Shown: in pieces, positions 17,760-27,330 of the stretch | Layout of the letters: every line of letters starts with the position of its first letter | Position numbering within the stretch: position 1 is the stretch's first letter | From: RHKX01 sp963820055 | GTDB taxonomy: Bacteria; Actinomycetota; Thermoleophilia; Solirubrobacterales; 70-9 | Reading direction: 5' to 3' | Length of the DNA stretch: 64,000 nt | Assembly: GCA_963820055.1 (NCBI GenBank) | Contig: CAWFYJ010000004.1 | Span: 434,001 to 498,000 of the forward strand | Notes under the pieces: model-generated | The model's input: the letters and a program-made list of their open reading frames with translations, nothing else | Told to the model about the DNA's origin: nothing | Databases searched by the model: none | Program-made: the position numbers and the translations under genes

Positions 17760-18751
17760 CAGTATCGGACCCTCGGATCCAGGTAGGCGTAGACGACGTC
17801 GACGACCAGGTTCAGCGTGACGATGAAGAACGCTCCGAACAGGGTGATCCCCTGGATCATCGGCAGGTCGGAGCGCTTGATCGCGTTGAACGTCTCGGCG
17901 CCCACCCCGGGGATGTTGAAGACGGTCTCGGTGAGGATCGCGTTACCCGCGAGCAGGACGGCGACGTCGAGTCCGAGCAGGGTCACGATCGGCGTGATCG
18001 CGCTCCGGAGCACGTGCTTTCCGATCACCTTCTTCTCCGGCAGTCCCTTCGCGCGAGCGGTGCGGATGTAGTCCTCCTGCATCACGTCGATCATCTGCGA
18101 GCGCAGATATCGGGCATATATCGCCGCAGTGGCCGCGGCTAAGACGAGCCAGGGCAGGATCATCGTCGAGCATTTGCCCAGGAACGTGTCCTGCTCCGCG
18201 TAGCTGCCGATGCCGGGGAAGATCTGGAAGACACCGACGTCGTCGGCGAAGAGGTAGAGGGCGACGAGGCCGAGCCAGAAGACCGGTGCCGAGATGAAGA
18301 CGAGAGTCGTGATCATCGTCGTCCGGTCGAGCAGCGAGCGCTGGCGGATCGCCGAGATGATCCCGGTCGGGATCGCGACCGCCATCCAGACGATCACGGC
18401 GCCGAAGACGAGCAGGGCCGTCGCCGGCAGGTCGCTGAAGATGACGTCCTTGACGTCGGCGTTCGACTGGTAGCTGCGGCCGAAGTAGAGGGGTCCGGTG
18501 GCGTCGGTCCCGGGCAGGTCGAACGGTGTGAAGACGCCCTTCAGGTAGATCCAGAACTGCGTCAGGACGGACTTGTCGAGCCCGAGCGACTCGCGGATCG
18601 CCTGGATCTGGTCCTCGTTGGCCTGGCGGCCGGCGCGGAGCTGCGCCGGGTCGGCGGACGGGAAGACGTAGAAGAGGATGAAGACCACGCCGCTCACGGC
18701 GATGAGCATCAGGATTGCCCAGAGCAATCTGCGAACGATGTAGCGAGCCAT
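17759..18751 (-). CDS. dppB: Oligopeptide/dipeptide ABC transporter permease DppB
   Basis: 330 aa inner-membrane permease. N-terminus MARYIVRRLLWAILMLIAVSG is typical of the family. The EAA loop reads EDYIRTARAKGLPEKKVIGKHVLRSA and the C-terminus YAYLDPRVRY is the standard DppB/OppB end. The stop overlaps the ATPase start by one base (TGATG). A 130-nt gap with a strong hairpin separates it from the upstream binding-protein gene, so it may be expressed at a lower level than dppA. Confidence 0.95.
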   Translation of the reverse strand: MARYIVRRLLWAILMLIAVSGVVFILFYVFPSADPAQLRAGRQANEDQIQAIRESLGLDKSVLTQFWIYLKGVFTPFDLPGTDATGPLYFGRSYQSNADVKDVIFSDLPATALLVFGAVIVWMAVAIPTGIISAIRQRSLLDRTTMITTLVFISAPVFWLGLVALYLFADDVGVFQIFPGIGSYAEQDTFLGKCSTMILPWLVLAAATAAIYARYLRSQMIDVMQEDYIRTARAKGLPEKKVIGKHVLRSAITPIVTLLGLDVAVLLAGNAILTETVFNIPGVGAETFNAIKRSDLPMIQGITLFGAFFIVTLNLVVDVVYAYLDPRVRY

Positions 18752-18821
18752 TTGTGTGGTGGTCCGGGGGGAGGTGTGGGGTGAAGTGCTGCGGAGTGGT
18801 GTGGAGTGAAGTGAGGGAGTC

Positions 18822-18848
18822 GGGGGCCCGCCGCTGCGACGGGCCCCC
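18822..18848 (-). terminator. GC-rich hairpin between dppA and dppB
   Basis: A perfect 9-bp stem GGGGGCCCG/CGGGCCCCC (18822-18830 and 18840-18848) with a 9-nt loop lies 33 nt after the dppA stop on the minus strand. Without a T run it may act as an attenuator or as an mRNA stabiliser that raises binding-protein over permease levels. Confidence 0.55.
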
Positions 18849-18881
18849 TTCTCTCAGTCCTCTGCGATCAGCGGGCGCCGA

Positions 18882-20759
18882 TCACGGCTTCAGCGACGTG
18901 AACGACAGGTCCCAGTTCGCGTTGAACTTGTTGACCACGCCGGCCACGTCGGCCGACTGGATGTTGGCCTGGTCATCCCAGATGTACGGGATGGCCGGAG
19001 CCTGGGCGGTGATCATCTCGTCGACGTTGGCCCATGCCTGGTTGCGCTCGTCGAGGTTGTCGATCAGCGTGGCGTCGTTGATCGCCTTGTTGATCTTCGG
19101 GTCGTTGAGCTGCGGCCAGTTGGAGTTGTTCTCCGGGACCACGTTCTCGCCGTTGAACGTCGGGTCCAGCATGGACTGACCATCGTTGAAGTCCTTCAGC
19201 CAGCCCACGTTCGGACACACCTCAGGCGCGTTCGACGGGGTGCTGCAGAACTTCGTGTACATGATGTCGTGAGTCACCTTCTGGAAGTTGACCTTGAAGC
19301 CAAGTTCCTCCAGCTGACTCTTGACCACCGCGGCGGTGTCGGATCCCGGAGGCGAGTCGTCACCGACCATGGTGATCTCGCAATCCGCGCCCTCGCACTT
19401 GCCGCTCGAGAACCCGGCCTTCTTCATGTACTCCGCGGCGAGGGCCGGATCTCCGTCCGGGTTCGCCATGAAGTCGAGGTCGGGACCCTCGAGGCCGCCC
19501 GCTTCCTCGAAGCCGGGGAACTCCGGCGGGAGGTAGTGGCTTGCGACCGGACCGGTCAGCTCGCCACCGCGGGTGTTCCGGAGGTCGGTCCGGTTGGCGT
19601 TCGCGACGACGGCCTTGCGGACGTTGATGTCGTCGAACGGCGGCTGTTGGGTGTTCAGAGCCACGTAGCGGTTACCACCACTCGGCGTCAGGGTCAGCTG
19701 ACCCGCCTCGCCATCGGTGGCCGCCTGCTTGATGGCACTCGGCGGCGTCGTGAAGTCGCCGTTGATCAGACCGCTGCCGGCCAGGACCTTCTTGGAGGCC
19801 GACACCGTGTCGGCGAAGCCCTCCTGGAAGGTGATGTCGTCCAGGTACGCCGGACGGTAGTCGCCCTCGGGCGGGTTACCAGCGGTTCCGGCCCAGTTCG
19901 GGTTGCGAACGAGGTGGATCTCCTTGTTCGGCGTGTAGCCGGTCAGGGCGCCGTCGCAGTTGTCCGTCGGCTTGGTGCCGGTGACGCATGCGTTCTCGAT
20001 CATGTACGGACCGGTCGCGACCTGATGCTCACCGTACGTCGAGGGGTTCTCGGCGTCGAACTGCTTGGCGTACTCCTCCGGGACGGGCGAGCTGACCGGG
20101 AGCGTCAGTGCTCCGATCACGCCGATCGAGGTCGTGTTGTCCAGCTTGATCTCGAGCGTCGTGTCGTCCGGAGCGGTGATGCCGCTGATGTCAGGGGCGC
20201 CGCCGGTCGGGTTGTCCTGGGCCGCCTTGATGGCCTTGTCGATTCCCTGAACGCCCGACAGGTAGGTCTGGACGTAGCCGTTCGGCACGCCCGGGAGCAG
20301 CGACCGCTCGATCGCGTACTTGACGTCGGCAGCCGTAACGGTCCTGCTGACCGGCGGCGAGTACTCGACGTCGTCGCGGATCTTGTAGGTGATCGTCTTG
20401 CCGTCGTCGCTGACCGTCGGGGCCTCCGAAGCCAGCAGCGGCGTGGCCTGCTCGACGTCCGCCGGGGCCCAGCTCTCGAGCGGGGATCCGGTTGCGGAAC
20501 TGATCATGTAGGAGAACTGGTAGTACTGAGCGCCCGGGTCGATGTAGTCGACGTCACTGGCCGCAATCACGGTCAGGTCGCCTCCGGACTGCGCATCGGA
20601 CGGCGCCTCGGTCGGCGCGGCGAATTGCTTCTGAGCATCACTGGTCGCGCTCGAGCTCGAGCTCGAATCCGTGCTGTCGCTGCTGCCGCAGGCGGCTAGC
20701 GCCACGGCCATCGCGAGGAGCAACCCGGGTACGAGTACCCGGAGGACCTTCAATCGCAT
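18882..20759 (-). CDS. dppA: Peptide ABC transporter substrate-binding lipoprotein (SBP_bac_5)
   Basis: 625 aa. Lipoprotein signal with lipobox LAAC at residues 21-24, then a Ser-rich linker and a large family-5 binding domain (KIRDDVEYSPP, VKYAIERSLLPGV, ATGPYMI, LVRNPNW, VRKAVVANANR). It would capture peptides outside the membrane and hand them to DppB/DppC. The ATG is preceded by AAAGGAA. It stands between dppC and dppB, an unusual order, and has its own downstream hairpin. Ligand specificity cannot be read from sequence. Confidence 0.94.
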   Translation of the reverse strand: MRLKVLRVLVPGLLLAMAVALAACGSSDSTDSSSSSSATSDAQKQFAAPTEAPSDAQSGGDLTVIAASDVDYIDPGAQYYQFSYMISSATGSPLESWAPADVEQATPLLASEAPTVSDDGKTITYKIRDDVEYSPPVSRTVTAADVKYAIERSLLPGVPNGYVQTYLSGVQGIDKAIKAAQDNPTGGAPDISGITAPDDTTLEIKLDNTTSIGVIGALTLPVSSPVPEEYAKQFDAENPSTYGEHQVATGPYMIENACVTGTKPTDNCDGALTGYTPNKEIHLVRNPNWAGTAGNPPEGDYRPAYLDDITFQEGFADTVSASKKVLAGSGLINGDFTTPPSAIKQAATDGEAGQLTLTPSGGNRYVALNTQQPPFDDINVRKAVVANANRTDLRNTRGGELTGPVASHYLPPEFPGFEEAGGLEGPDLDFMANPDGDPALAAEYMKKAGFSSGKCEGADCEITMVGDDSPPGSDTAAVVKSQLEELGFKVNFQKVTHDIMYTKFCSTPSNAPEVCPNVGWLKDFNDGQSMLDPTFNGENVVPENNSNWPQLNDPKINKAINDATLIDNLDERNQAWANVDEMITAQAPAIPYIWDDQANIQSADVAGVVNKFNANWDLSFTSLKP

Positions 20760-20815
20760 TGTGTTTCCTTTCGGTTTGGACGAGCTCTATTCATCTCGTT
20801 CTTTCTCAAGGTCGT

Positions 20816-21823
20816 TCAAGAGCGCCGCTTCTTCGGGTTGAGGGCGTCCTGCATGGCGTCGCCGACGAAGTTGAAGGCGAGCACGGTGAGCACCAGGGCG
20901 ATGCCGGGGAAGAACATGTACCACCAGGCATCGGCGAAGACGGGGGTCGCGTCGGAGATCATCTGCCCCCAGCTCGGCTGGTTGGTGACGCCGACGCCGA
21001 GGAACGAGAGGGCGGCCTCGTAGAGGATCACCTGCGGGATCAGGATCGACGCGTAGACGATGATCGGCGCCGTCAGGTTGGGCAGCAGCTCGCGGAAGAC
21101 GATCCGCATGTCGGACGCGCCCATCGAACGCGACGCCTCCACGAACTCCTTCTCACGCAGCGACAGCACCTGCCCGCGGACGATCCGCGCCATGTAGGTC
21201 CAGCTGGTGAACGCGATGACGAAGATGACGACGCCGAGGCCGGGCTTGATGATGCCGCCGAGGCAGCCGGAGCCGCCGCCGCTGGTCTGGCCCAGCGTGC
21301 AGGCCGCGGCGAGGCCGGTCGCGAGCAGGAGGTACGGGATCGCGAGCAGGACGTCCACGAAGCGGGAGATGACGGTGTCGGTCCAGCCGCGGTAGTAGCC
21401 GGCGAGCAGTCCCGCGATGACGCCGAAGATCGTGGCGATGATCGTTGCCGCGAAGGCGACGATCAGTGAGACGCGAGCGCCGTAGACGGTGCGGCTGAAG
21501 ACGTCGCGACCGAGTTGGTCGACGCCGAACCAGTGCGTCGAGGAGGGGCCGGTCGGGGTCGCGAAGAGCGGGTCGAGGGCGCCGGTGTCGCGGGCGTCGG
21601 GGCTCGGGGCTCCGGTGATCGAGATGATCACCGGAGCGAAGATCGCCATCAGGCAGAGCAGGATGATGAAGACGATCGAGGTAATCGCGAGGCGGTCCTC
21701 GCGGAAGCGGTTCCAGAAGAGCCGCCACGGGGAGGTGACGGGGGCCGAGAAGTCGGACTCGACCAACTCGGCGGAAGCGCCGATCGGCGCTTCTCTCTCC
21801 TCACGAAATTGACTGGCTTCCAA
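20816..21823 (-). CDS. dppC: Oligopeptide/dipeptide ABC transporter permease DppC
   Basis: 335 aa from a TTG start. The cytoplasmic N-terminus of about 35 residues precedes PWRLFWNRFREDRLAITSIV. The conserved block HWFGVDQLGRDVFSRTVYGARVSL and the EAA loop FVEASRSMGASDMRIVFRELLPN identify DppC/OppC. First gene of the minus-strand dpp operon; the 141-nt gap upstream carries a small GGGGC/GCCCC hairpin (in + strand order), which may be part of the leader. The ends LNPKKRRS are basic. Confidence 0.93.
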   Translation of the reverse strand: MEASQFREEREAPIGASAELVESDFSAPVTSPWRLFWNRFREDRLAITSIVFIILLCLMAIFAPVIISITGAPSPDARDTGALDPLFATPTGPSSTHWFGVDQLGRDVFSRTVYGARVSLIVAFAATIIATIFGVIAGLLAGYYRGWTDTVISRFVDVLLAIPYLLLATGLAAACTLGQTSGGGSGCLGGIIKPGLGVVIFVIAFTSWTYMARIVRGQVLSLREKEFVEASRSMGASDMRIVFRELLPNLTAPIIVYASILIPQVILYEAALSFLGVGVTNQPSWGQMISDATPVFADAWWYMFFPGIALVLTVLAFNFVGDAMQDALNPKKRRS

Positions 21824-21964
21824 GCTGCCCCACTTGGGTTGGACCTGATCGGGGCTCTCCGCCCCCCTGTACGCGGCTCACACTAGCGCGCCTGAGCAGG
21901 CATGCCATGGTCGACCGCCCGGGCTACTTACCCCCGCCCACGCGGGACAAAACCTCGGCCTCGG

Positions 21965-22897
21965 TCAGGAGGCGGCGTCGAATTGCCGCTTCAGGAAGAC
22001 GGCGATGTCGTCGAGCGCGCCCCGCGAGGTCCGAAGCAGCTTCGCGAAGAGCTGGAACTCGTGGAAAAGGCCATCGAACCGCTGCAGCGTCACGTCGACC
22101 CCGGCGGCGTAGGCGCGCTCGGCGAACCGGGTCGAGTCGTCGAGGAGGATCTCGTCGGTGCCGACCTGAACGAGCGTCGGCGGCAGCGTCCGCAACGCGG
22201 CGAAGAGCGGCGAGATCCGCGGGTCGTCGAGGTGCAGACCGCCGGCATGGTTGCGGGCGGCAGACGCGAGTGCATCGCGGCGTAGCACCGGGTCGCGCCG
22301 AGCGGCGGTCGACACGCTCGCGCCGGACAGCGAGAGGTCGAGCCAGGGCGAGATCAGGACGAGTGCCGCCGGGCTCGGCTGGCCCATCTCGCGCAGCGAC
22401 CTGACGGTCGTGACCGCGAGGCTGCCGCCGGCGGAGTCGCCGATGACCGCCGTCCGGCCCGGGTCGTGGCCGAGCTCGAGGACGGTCCGGTAGGCGTTGA
22501 AGAGGTCGTCGGTCGGCGCCGGCTGCGTGTGCTCGGGAGCGAGCCGGTAGTCGGGGAGGTAGACGTCGGCGCCGGTAACGGAGGCGAGCCAGGAGGCGAA
22601 GCCGACGAACATCTCGCCGCCGCCGACCTCGAAGGCGCCGCCGTGCACATAGAGAATTGCGTCGCGCCCGGATGCGTCGACCGCGCCGACGCTGCCGGGC
22701 TCGGTCCGCCGCAGTCGTTTGATGCAGAGCTCGCCCGCCCAGATCTCGCTGCTCTCGATCCCGCCCGGCCCGCCGACGACGCGGGTCATCACCTCGATCC
22801 AGCGCCGCTGGAATCCGATCGGCAACCGCGACCCGAGCACGGGCTTGACGAACAGGCGCAGGCTCAGTCGAGAAAGTGCTGTAAGTAGCTTTTCCAT
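21965..22897 (-). CDS. Alpha/beta-hydrolase esterase, hormone-sensitive lipase family
   Basis: 310 aa. Oxyanion motif HGGAF at 85-89 and nucleophile elbow GDSAGG with Ser155; Asp248 (GTDEILLDD) and His279 (FHEF) complete the triad. This matches bacterial HSL/family IV carboxylesterases acting on short or medium acyl esters. No signal peptide is obvious, so it is probably cytoplasmic. It is divergent from nuoJ with only 42 nt between starts, which suggests a shared compact promoter region. Substrate unknown. Confidence 0.9.
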   Translation of the reverse strand: MEKLLTALSRLSLRLFVKPVLGSRLPIGFQRRWIEVMTRVVGGPGGIESSEIWAGELCIKRLRRTEPGSVGAVDASGRDAILYVHGGAFEVGGGEMFVGFASWLASVTGADVYLPDYRLAPEHTQPAPTDDLFNAYRTVLELGHDPGRTAVIGDSAGGSLAVTTVRSLREMGQPSPAALVLISPWLDLSLSGASVSTAARRDPVLRRDALASAARNHAGGLHLDDPRISPLFAALRTLPPTLVQVGTDEILLDDSTRFAERAYAAGVDVTLQRFDGLFHEFQLFAKLLRTSRGALDDIAVFLKRQFDAAS

Positions 22898-22925
22898 CGC
22901 TAGGCAGCGAGCCTATCGGCAGCAC

Positions 22926-22931
22926 TAGGAT
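22926..22931 (+). promoter_or_regulatory. -10 element of nuoJ (leaderless)
   Basis: TAGGAT ends 8 nt before the nuoJ ATG and there is no purine-rich ribosome site. The spacing puts transcription start on or next to the ATG. It implies that nuoJ-N has its own promoter, consistent with separation from nuoI. Confidence 0.5.
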
Positions 22932-22939
22932 GCGGGCCA

Positions 22940-23479
22940 ATGGAGCAGGTCGCATTCTTCGCTGGCGCCATCGGAGCACTCGGGGGAGCGATCGCCGTCA
23001 TCGCGCTTCGCAATCCGTTCTACAGCGTGCTGGCCCTGGTCGTGCACCTGTTCTCGCTCGCCGGGCTCTTCCTTTTGCTCCACGCCGAGTTCGTCGCCGC
23101 CGCCCAGGTCGTCGTCTACGCCGGCGCCGTGATGGTCCTCTACGTCTTCGTCGCCGCCTACGTCGGCGGCTTCGAGGAGCCGCTCTGGGACGCGATCCCC
23201 GGGCAGCGGATTCTCGCGCCGCTCGTCGCCGGCGCCCTCTTCATCGAGCTGTCGATCGCCGTGCTCGGGTCGGGGCTCGAGTCGCTCGGCGGACAGGGTG
23301 AGGTCATCCCCGAGGGCTTCGGTTCGCCGGAGGCGATCGGCAAGCTGCTCCTCGAGCGCTTCCTGATCCCGTTCGAGGCGGCGTCGCTGCTGCTCCTGAT
23401 CGCCGCCGTCGGCGCCGTCGTGCTCGCCGCCCGCCGCCCCGATCCGAAGACCGGGATCGACAGCGAGGGCGCGGCCTGA
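22940..23479 (+). CDS. nuoJ: NADH-quinone oxidoreductase subunit J
   Basis: ND6-type membrane subunit, 179 aa with five hydrophobic segments. The hallmark region EFVAAAQVVVYAGAVMVLYVFV (around residues 50-71) is the conserved pi-bulge helix of NuoJ. The first gene of the third nuo block starts without a Shine-Dalgarno site behind a -10 box. Its stop overlaps the nuoK ATG by one base. Confidence 0.95.
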   Translation: MEQVAFFAGAIGALGGAIAVIALRNPFYSVLALVVHLFSLAGLFLLLHAEFVAAAQVVVYAGAVMVLYVFVAAYVGGFEEPLWDAIPGQRILAPLVAGALFIELSIAVLGSGLESLGGQGEVIPEGFGSPEAIGKLLLERFLIPFEAASLLLLIAAVGAVVLAARRPDPKTGIDSEGAA

Positions 23480-23778
23480 TGGACACCACCTGGTACCTCG
23501 TCCTCAGCGCGCTGCTCTTCTCGGTCGGCGCCGGCGGCGTGCTGATCCGCCGCAGCCCGCTCGTCATCCTCCTCTGCCTCGAGCTGATGCTGAACAGCTC
23601 GAACCTCGCGCTCCTCGCCTTCAGCCGCAACCTCGGCACCGCCGACGGTCAGATCTTCGCGATGATCGTCATGGTCGTCGCCGCCTGCGAGGTCGTCGTG
23701 GGGCTCGGCCTGATCGTCGCCATGTACAGGCGACGGATCCCACTCGACGTCGACGAGAACCGGGGTCTGCGAGGTTGA
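23479..23778 (+). CDS. nuoK: NADH-quinone oxidoreductase subunit K
   Basis: ND4L-type subunit, 99 aa with three membrane helices. Conserved acidic residues of the proton path are visible in CLELMLNSSNLALLAF (Glu in helix 2) and AACEVVVGLGLIV (Glu in helix 3). Overlaps nuoJ by one base; nuoL follows after 4 nt. Confidence 0.96.
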   Translation: MDTTWYLVLSALLFSVGAGGVLIRRSPLVILLCLELMLNSSNLALLAFSRNLGTADGQIFAMIVMVVAACEVVVGLGLIVAMYRRRIPLDVDENRGLRG

Positions 23779-23782
23779 TCCA

Positions 23783-25792
23783 GTGAGCGTCACCACCTGG
23801 GGATGGCTGATCCTCGCCTTCCCGCTGGCCGGTTCGATCTTGATCGGCCTGCTCTACCGGGTCATCCCGGCGAAGGTCGCCGGCGCGATCGGCACGCTCG
23901 CGATCGCGCTCGCGTTCGCCAGCGCGATCGGCGCACTGATCGCGATGCTCGGCCACCCCGCCGACGAGCGCGAGTTCGCGAACACGCTCTACGACTACGC
24001 CGGCGCCGCCGGGATCCCGTTCGACCTCGGGATCTACGTCGACCAGCTCTCCGTCTTCATGGCGCTCGTCGTCACCGGCGTGTCGATGCTGATCCACCTC
24101 TACTCGTTCGCCTACATGGGCGGCGATGCGGGCTACCGGCGCTTCTTCTCCTACCTGAACTTCTTCGTCTTCTCGATGCTCCTGCTGGTCCTCGCCGGCA
24201 ACTACGTGCTGCTGATCGTCGGCTGGGCGTTCGTCGGCTACGCGTCGTACGCGCTGATCAGCTTCTGGTACCGCCGCAAGACGGCAACGAAGGCCGGCAT
24301 GAAGGCCTTCGTGATCAACGTGATCGGCGACATCGGCCTCGTCTTCGCGGCGATCCTCCTGATCAAGGAGCTCGGCGTCAGCGACTACGTGTCGGTCTTC
24401 GAGAAGGCCCCCGAGGCATTCACGACCAACGAGTGGACGATCGTCGCGATCTGCCTGCTGCTGATGGTCGGCGCGTTCGCGAAGTCCGCACAGGTCCCGT
24501 TCCACACCTGGCTCGCCGACGCGATGGAGGGCCCGACCCCGGTCAGCGCCCTGATCCACGCCGCCACCATGGTCACCGCCGGCGTCTACCTGATCGGGCG
24601 CTCGTATCCCCTCTTCGACCTCGCCCCGACGGCCGCCGACATCGCGGCGTTCATCGGCCTCGCGACGCTGCTGATGGCGGCGACGATCGCGCTCGTCGTC
24701 ACCGACCTGAAGCGGATCATCGCCTTCTCGACGATGAGCCAGATCGGCTACATGATCGTCGGCGTCTCGATCGGCGCCTACAGCGCCGGCTTCTTCCATC
24801 TGATGACCCACGCCTTTTTCAAGGCACTCCTCTTCATGTCGGCCGGCTCGATCATCTCCGCGATGGCGGCGATCCAGGACGTCGACCGGATGCGCGGCTT
24901 CCGGAAGGCGATGCCGTTCACCTGCGGCGTGCTGATCTGCGGCGCCCTGGCGCTGGCCGGCTTCCCGGGGACCTCCGGGTTCTTCAGCAAGGACGAAATT
25001 CTCTCGTTCGCCGCGACCCGCGGCGGCATGTATTGGATCTTCGCGATCGGCGGCTACCTCGGCGCGATCCTGACCGCCTTCTATTCCTTCCGGATCGTCT
25101 TCCGGGTCGTCTACGGCGAGCCGTGCGAGGAGGCCAAGGAGCTCGAGGGCGGCCACCTGCACCACGCCGATCCGGTCAATCCGGCCACGGGCGAGACCGA
25201 GGACTACGGCGTCGGCTTCCCCGGCGAGGCCCACCACATCGCCGAGCGCGAGTGGCCGATGAAGATCGCGATGGCCATCCTCGCCTTCGGCGCCCTGTTC
25301 GGCGGGCTGATCCAGATCCCGGGCGTGACCGACGTGCTCGGGAAGTTCCTCGAGCCCGTCTTCGAGTCGTCGCCGATCGCGAGCTCGGTGACGGTCTCGA
25401 CGACCGATGCCTACATCGGCCTCGTCGTCGGTGCGCTCTGCTCGCTGCTCGGCATCGGCGCCGCGTTCTATATGTACATGGTCGCCCCGGGCTCGACGAC
25501 CCGTCTTCGTGACCGCTTCGGGCGCCTCCACGACTTCCTCTTCAACCGCTGGTACTTCGACGAGCTCATCGATGCGGTCGTCTACCGGCCGGTCGTCGCC
25601 TGCGGGCGGTTCGCCAACGACACGTTCGAGCGGGTCGTCGTCCAGGGCCTGGTCCGCGGCACGAGCGGCGGCGTCGGCGGGCTCGGGACGATCGTCAAGA
25701 CCGCACAGTCGGGCTTCGTCCGCTTCTACGCCCTGCTCGTCATCGGCGGTATCGCGGCGCTCGGCCTCTACTTCCTGTTGGTGGCCTCCTGA
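23783..25792 (+). CDS. nuoL: NADH-quinone oxidoreductase subunit L
   Basis: Distal antiporter-like proton-pumping subunit, 669 aa from a GTG start. Conserved sequences: FKHLYSF-like region IHLYSFAYMGGD, FVGYASYALISFWYRR, KSAQVPFHTWLADAMEGPTPVSALIHAATMV and HAFFKALLFMSAGSI with the central pumping Lys. The C-terminal extension contains the lateral helix and anchor (FNRWYFDELIDAVVYRP). Its stop overlaps nuoM. Confidence 0.97.
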   Translation: MSVTTWGWLILAFPLAGSILIGLLYRVIPAKVAGAIGTLAIALAFASAIGALIAMLGHPADEREFANTLYDYAGAAGIPFDLGIYVDQLSVFMALVVTGVSMLIHLYSFAYMGGDAGYRRFFSYLNFFVFSMLLLVLAGNYVLLIVGWAFVGYASYALISFWYRRKTATKAGMKAFVINVIGDIGLVFAAILLIKELGVSDYVSVFEKAPEAFTTNEWTIVAICLLLMVGAFAKSAQVPFHTWLADAMEGPTPVSALIHAATMVTAGVYLIGRSYPLFDLAPTAADIAAFIGLATLLMAATIALVVTDLKRIIAFSTMSQIGYMIVGVSIGAYSAGFFHLMTHAFFKALLFMSAGSIISAMAAIQDVDRMRGFRKAMPFTCGVLICGALALAGFPGTSGFFSKDEILSFAATRGGMYWIFAIGGYLGAILTAFYSFRIVFRVVYGEPCEEAKELEGGHLHHADPVNPATGETEDYGVGFPGEAHHIAEREWPMKIAMAILAFGALFGGLIQIPGVTDVLGKFLEPVFESSPIASSVTVSTTDAYIGLVVGALCSLLGIGAAFYMYMVAPGSTTRLRDRFGRLHDFLFNRWYFDELIDAVVYRPVVACGRFANDTFERVVVQGLVRGTSGGVGGLGTIVKTAQSGFVRFYALLVIGGIAALGLYFLLVAS

Positions 25793-27330
25793 TGCTGACC
25801 TGGATCGTCTTCGTTCCCGTCGCCGTCGGCCTGATCGGCTTCCTGCTCCCGTCGCGGATCGTCGGCTGGTGGGCGCTGCTCGGCGCGCTCGGGTCGCTCG
25901 GGCTCGCCATCGCCCTCGTCGTCGGCTTCGACGCTGCCGGCGGGTCGCTCCAGGACGTCGTCGACCGCAGCTGGATCCCGCAGCTCGGGGTCCGCTTCCA
26001 GCTCGGCGTCGACGGGCTCAGCCTCTTCCTCGTCCTCACGACCTCGCTGCTCTGGGCGGCGGCGGTGCTCTGGTCGGCGCTGCAGTACCCGGACCGGCCG
26101 CGGAACTACTTCTTCATGCTCGGCCTCGCGCAGACGGCGACGCTCGGCGCCTTCCTCGCCCAGGACCTGCTCCTCTTCGTCCTCTTCTTCGACCTGATGC
26201 TGATCCCGTTCTACTTCCTGATCGGGTCGTGGGGCACCGGCGACAGGGTCAGGGCGACGATCAAGATGATCGTCTACACGCTGATCGGCTCGCTGCTGAT
26301 GCTGGTCGCCGCGATCGCGACCGCCGTGCTCAGTGCCGGCTCGATCGGCGGGGTGACGTTCTCGATCGAGACGCTCCGCCAGTTCCCGCTGCCGACCGGC
26401 AGCCAATACTGGATCTTCTGCTTCTTCTCGCTGGCGTTCCTCGTCAAGATGCCCGCCGTCATCGTCCACGGCTGGGTCGTCGACGCCTACAAGGCCTGCC
26501 CGCTGCCGGTCCTGATCCTGCTCGGCGGCGTCCTCTCGAAGGTGGCCGCCTACGGGTTCCTGCGGATCGTCATGCCGCTCTTCCCCGACGCCGCGATCCA
26601 CTTCCAGGACGTCCTGCTGATAATCGGCGTCGCCTCGATCCTCTACGGCTCGGCGATGGCCTTCACACAGACGAACGTCAGGCTGATCGCCGGTTATTCG
26701 TCGATCGCGCAGATGGGCTTCATCACGATCGGGATCTTCAGCCTCAGCGCCGCCGGCGGCGACGGGTCGGTGATCCAGATGGTCAACCACGCGCTCGTCG
26801 TCGCGCCGGTGTTCCTGATCATCGCCGTGCTCGCCGAGCGGACCGGCACCGAGGACATCCGCGAGATGGGCGGGATGGCCAAACAGGCGCCGGTCCTCGC
26901 GGTGCTGTTCGTGATCGTCACGATGGCGCTCCTGGCGATCCCCGGCTCGGCCAACTTCGTCGGCGAGTTCTTCATCCTCAAGGGCGTCTTCGAGACGAAG
27001 GTCGCGATCGCCCTGATCGCCTCGATCGGCATCGCCCTCGCCGCCTTCTACTCGCTGCGGATGTACCAGCGGACGATGCACAACCGTCTGCCCGCCGGGG
27101 CCGAGTCGCGCGAGATCGCCTGGCGCGAGGCGGTCGTGATCGTGCCGCTCGTCCTCTGCATCCTCGGTCTCGCGCTCTATCCGGGGTTGATCACGACGCG
27201 CGGCACCGACGCGGTCGACCGCAGCCTCGCCGCCGTCAACCCCGACCCGCAGCCGGCCCCTGAAGCCGCCGCCTCCGTCGGCAAGGGCTGGACGGGCTAC
27301 GCGCCCGTCTCGGAGGTCACGCGCCCGTGA
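25792..27330 (+). CDS. nuoM: NADH-quinone oxidoreductase subunit M
   Basis: Second antiporter-like subunit, 512 aa. Typical motifs: QDLLLFVLFFDLMLIPFYFLIG (with the essential Glu position occupied in the adjacent region), LAFLVKMPAVIVHGWVVDAYKACP with the pump Lys, and YSSIAQMGFITIGIF. The ATG overlaps the last base of nuoL, and nuoN starts inside its last codons. I did not align residue by residue, so the status of the helix-5 Glu should be checked: FFDLMLIP has Asp where many NuoM have Glu. Confidence 0.96.
   Translation: MLTWIVFVPVAVGLIGFLLPSRIVGWWALLGALGSLGLAIALVVGFDAAGGSLQDVVDRSWIPQLGVRFQLGVDGLSLFLVLTTSLLWAAAVLWSALQYPDRPRNYFFMLGLAQTATLGAFLAQDLLLFVLFFDLMLIPFYFLIGSWGTGDRVRATIKMIVYTLIGSLLMLVAAIATAVLSAGSIGGVTFSIETLRQFPLPTGSQYWIFCFFSLAFLVKMPAVIVHGWVVDAYKACPLPVLILLGGVLSKVAAYGFLRIVMPLFPDAAIHFQDVLLIIGVASILYGSAMAFTQTNVRLIAGYSSIAQMGFITIGIFSLSAAGGDGSVIQMVNHALVVAPVFLIIAVLAERTGTEDIREMGGMAKQAPVLAVLFVIVTMALLAIPGSANFVGEFFILKGVFETKVAIALIASIGIALAAFYSLRMYQRTMHNRLPAGAESREIAWREAVVIVPLVLCILGLALYPGLITTRGTDAVDRSLAAVNPDPQPAPEAAASVGKGWTGYAPVSEVTRP

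Noticed and set aside
15696..17786. 696-aa plus-strand ORF opposite the dpp ATPases
   Set aside because: The opposite strand carries full Walker and signature motifs; this frame is a shadow.
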